Shown here piece after piece: positions 61,924 through 64,000 of a DNA stretch of 64,000 nucleotides. How positions within the stretch are numbered: the first letter of the stretch is position 1; each line of letters starts with the position of its first letter. The notes under the pieces are model-generated. The model made no database searches. It was given only the letters and a program-made list of their open reading frames with translations, and was not told the DNA's origin. Both the position numbers and the translations under genes were made by a program. This stretch comes from Pararobbsia silviterrae (GTDB lineage Bacteria > Pseudomonadota > Gammaproteobacteria > Burkholderiales > Burkholderiaceae), in assembly GCF_003628125.1 (NCBI RefSeq), contig NZ_RBZU01000002.1:434001-498000 (forward strand). Direction: 5' to 3'.

Positions 61924-63762
61924 ATGATGTGGTTTTCAAAGCCGCCGCGCGCGGCCGGGCAGGCCCCTGTCGCCGAACGGATGCTCGCGCGTCGCAAGGC
62001 GACATGGTGGAGCTTGATCCTGCCGTATTGGATCTCGGAAGAGCGCGGGTTTGCGTGGGCCTGCGTCGCGCTCAAGCTCGCCATCGATTATGGCGTGATT
62101 TATATCTCGGTCTGGCAGAACGGCTGGACCGGGCGCTTCTACGATGCGATCGGTGCGCGCCACGTCGATGCGTTCGCGGGTTTGCTCGGCGCACTGACGA
62201 TTGCGCTTGCCGTGCACGCGGCCTGCATCACGGTCAGTATTTATCTCGGTCAGATCATTGCCGTGCGCTGGCGCGCGTGGCTGACGCATCGTATCGTCGA
62301 AGCCTGGACGTCGACGGGCGCGTTTTTTCGGATCGAGCGAGACGGTCTTGTCGAAAATCCCGATCAGCGGATCTCGGAAGACACGCGGCTGCTGATCGAG
62401 CAATCGATGCATCTGTTCTTCGCCGTCTTGAGCGTGCCGGTGTCGGCGGTGTCGTTCAGCATCGTGTTGTACCGGCTGTCGGGCAATTTCCATATGACGC
62501 TCGGGGAGGTCGCGCTGACGATACCCGCGTATATGGTGCTCGCGGCATTTCTCTATTCGGCGATTTCGCTGCTCCTGACGCATCTGACCGGCAGGAGCTT
62601 GATCGCGATCAACAATGAATCGCAGCATCGCGAAGCGGATTTCCGCTATAGCCTCGTCAAGATTCGCGAGCATGCCGAGCAGATCGCGTTCATGCGCGGC
62701 GCCCACGAGGAGGATCGCCGCGCCAAGGCGATGTTCGAGCCGATTCGCTCGATCATGTGGGAGATCATCCGGATCACGCGACGCATCGGCATCGTCAATA
62801 CGACGTTCGGCGAGGTCGCGTCGCTGGTGCCGATTCTGCTGATCTTGCCCGCGTATCTCGCGGGGCGCGTCGCGCTGGGCGGGATGATGCAGCTTTCTGG
62901 CGCCTTCGGTTCGGTGACGAGTACGCTTGCGTATTTCTCGCAGGCTTACCAGACGTTCGCGTCGTGGCGCGCGATCGTGAATCGGCTGAGCCTGCTCAGC
63001 GAGGAAATCGTGCGTAGCGCCGATGCGCAGGCCGCGCATGAGGAGACACGCGCGGCGTTGTCCCTGAGCGATGGCGTGACGGTCGTACACGATGCGCGCG
63101 GCGAGGTCCGCTCGGACGGACTTCGCTTGACGACGCCCTCGGGCATCGTCCTGTCCGAGACGGGGCCGGTGCGCTTTCGTGCGGGTGAACGATGGATCGT
63201 GCGCGGCGAATCGGGCAGCGGGAAAAGCATGCTGTTTCGCGGTCTCGCCGGACTTTGGCCGCACGGCAGCGGCATCGTCCACGCGCCGCGTCCCGATGCG
63301 CCCGGTGGACGCATCGAGTTCCTGCCGCAGCGCAGCTATATCCCGACCGGATCGCTCAAAGCGGCCTTGTGCTATCCCGACAGCCCCGATCGATACGACG
63401 ACGCGCAATGCCGCGATGCGCTCGAGGATGCGCATATTCCGGGACTTGCCGCGCGCCTTCACGAAGTCTGTGCGTGGGACGACTCTCTGTCCGGCGGCGA
63501 AGCGCAGCGGGTCGCGTTTGCACGCGCGATGCTGCGTCAGCCTGATTTCGTTTTCCTCGACGAAGCGACGAGCGGGATCGATGCCGAAGGCGAAAACGCG
63601 ATGTACACGAGCTTGATGCGCAGATTGCCGACAAGCTGCATCGTGAGCATTTCCCATCACGACGGACTGCATGCGTTTCACGATCGCACGTTGCGCGTCG
63701 GTCGTCCCGCTCGCGCAGAACATGATCCCGCGCGGACGGGGATACCCGTTCCGCTTGCCTGA
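61924..63762 (+). CDS. SbmA/BacA/YddA-like ABC transporter (fused permease-ATPase)
   Basis: 612 residues: a membrane domain of about six segments (about 35-330, with WQNGWTGRFYDAIG and RWRAWLTHRIVEAW typical of SbmA/BacA/YddA) and a C-terminal ATPase with GESGSGKSM, LSGGEAQRVAFARA and FVFLDEATSGID. Walker A ends in GKSM where GKST is usual. It is joined to the tonB-exbB-exbD operon by a 1-nt gap. Such proteins move peptides, vitamin B12 or siderophore-like peptides across the inner membrane, so import or export of the siderophore is plausible. Confidence 0.9.
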   Translation: MMWFSKPPRAAGQAPVAERMLARRKATWWSLILPYWISEERGFAWACVALKLAIDYGVIYISVWQNGWTGRFYDAIGARHVDAFAGLLGALTIALAVHAACITVSIYLGQIIAVRWRAWLTHRIVEAWTSTGAFFRIERDGLVENPDQRISEDTRLLIEQSMHLFFAVLSVPVSAVSFSIVLYRLSGNFHMTLGEVALTIPAYMVLAAFLYSAISLLLTHLTGRSLIAINNESQHREADFRYSLVKIREHAEQIAFMRGAHEEDRRAKAMFEPIRSIMWEIIRITRRIGIVNTTFGEVASLVPILLILPAYLAGRVALGGMMQLSGAFGSVTSTLAYFSQAYQTFASWRAIVNRLSLLSEEIVRSADAQAAHEETRAALSLSDGVTVVHDARGEVRSDGLRLTTPSGIVLSETGPVRFRAGERWIVRGESGSGKSMLFRGLAGLWPHGSGIVHAPRPDAPGGRIEFLPQRSYIPTGSLKAALCYPDSPDRYDDAQCRDALEDAHIPGLAARLHEVCAWDDSLSGGEAQRVAFARAMLRQPDFVFLDEATSGIDAEGENAMYTSLMRRLPTSCIVSISHHDGLHAFHDRTLRVGRPARAEHDPARTGIPVPLA

Positions 63763-63783
63763 CCTTAGATCTCTCTCGTAACG

Positions 63784-64000
63784 ATGAGCACCATTCAAGA
63801 CCTCGATCTGGGCGAATTCGAAGCCCGCGTGACGGCTTCGCCTGTCCCTGTATTGATTGACTTCTGGGCACCCTGGTGTGCGCCGTGCAAAGCCATGGCG
63901 CCCGTGCTGGAAACCGTGTCCGAGCACTTCGGCGAACGCGTGCTCGTGCTGAAGCTCGATGTCGAAGCGCATCCGGATGCGCACGAGCGCTTTGGCGTAC
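63784..64000 (+). CDS. Thioredoxin, N-terminal part (cut by window end)
   Basis: The frame from ATG 63784 stays open to the window end (72 codons). It shows the thioredoxin core with VLIDFWAPWCAPCKAMAPVL, active site CAPC instead of the common CGPC, and KLDVEAHPDAHERFGV. It starts 21 nt after the ABC transporter stop. The missing C-terminal part could include a second domain (co-chaperone type). Confidence 0.88.
   Translation, partial: MSTIQDLDLGEFEARVTASPVPVLIDFWAPWCAPCKAMAPVLETVSEHFGERVLVLKLDVEAHPDAHERFGV

Noticed and set aside
61936-63984. Long minus-strand open frame opposite the SbmA-like transporter and thioredoxin
   Set aside because: Same complement effect; the plus strand carries clear Walker, signature and thioredoxin motifs.

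Overview
The window is high-GC, densely coded DNA that reads as a Burkholderiales chromosome, most likely Burkholderiaceae. The grounds are codon use, the many small catabolic operons, the abundance of ribose-type (CUT2) ABC importers, LysR, GntR and LacI regulators, and a porin C-terminus of Burkholderia type. I see no tRNA, rRNA, CRISPR array, transposase or phage gene. Most of the window is an accessory catabolic island, followed by housekeeping-type genes and an iron/TonB locus.

Layout. (1) 1-5175: end of a polar amino acid ABC ATPase, then aldehyde dehydrogenase, proline racemase/hydroxyproline epimerase, DapA-family enzyme and an ALO-type flavoprotein; this resembles 4-hydroxyproline breakdown. 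(2) 5324-14793: a LacI-controlled divergent locus with a CUT2 importer, two separate pairs of class I CoA-transferase-fold subunits and a CaiB/BaiF protein. Three identical 12-bp palindromes lie between the divergent genes. (3) 14828-30823: a scattered set of operons (AroE-like dehydrogenase, GntR, second CaiB/BaiF, SDRs, split transketolase, aldehyde dehydrogenase, dienelactone hydrolase, second CUT2 importer, quinone oxidoreductase, two tandem tautomerases). A recurring TGCATCATATATCC-like element marks nearly every promoter and is probably the GntR operator. (4) 30881-35303: LysR, a NitT/TauT-type importer and a RutB-like ureidoacrylate amidohydrolase. (5) 35335-48566: a divergent locus joining a third CUT2 importer (two permeases) to a Gfo/Idh/MocA dehydrogenase, a TIM-barrel isomerase/dehydratase, hydroxyquinol 1,2-dioxygenase, maleylacetate reductase, a Dabb protein, a YciI protein and an SDR, with LysR and LacI regulators. 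(6) 48624-54318: two unknown small genes, a nitroreductase, a porin remnant, and the PmbA/TldD pair. (7) 54921-64000: FecI-type sigma, FecR-type regulator, Lrp regulator, STN-containing TonB-dependent receptor, TonB, ExbB, ExbD, an SbmA/BacA/YddA-like ABC exporter and the start of a thioredoxin gene.

How the genes work together. Regions 1-5 look like a nutrient-scavenging island in which each importer is paired with its own enzymes and regulator. The most novel-looking piece is region 5. Sugar import, oxidation by a Gfo/Idh/MocA enzyme, a TIM-barrel isomerase/dehydratase and hydroxyquinol ring cleavage sit in one locus, which suggests that a carbocyclic or glycosidic substrate is turned into hydroxyquinol and then maleylacetate and 3-oxoadipate. 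Region 3 gives a testable regulon from its repeated operator-like element. In region 2 both CoA-transferase beta subunits appear to lack the catalytic glutamate, which fits ring-opening hydrolases (IpdAB-like) better than plain CoA transfer.
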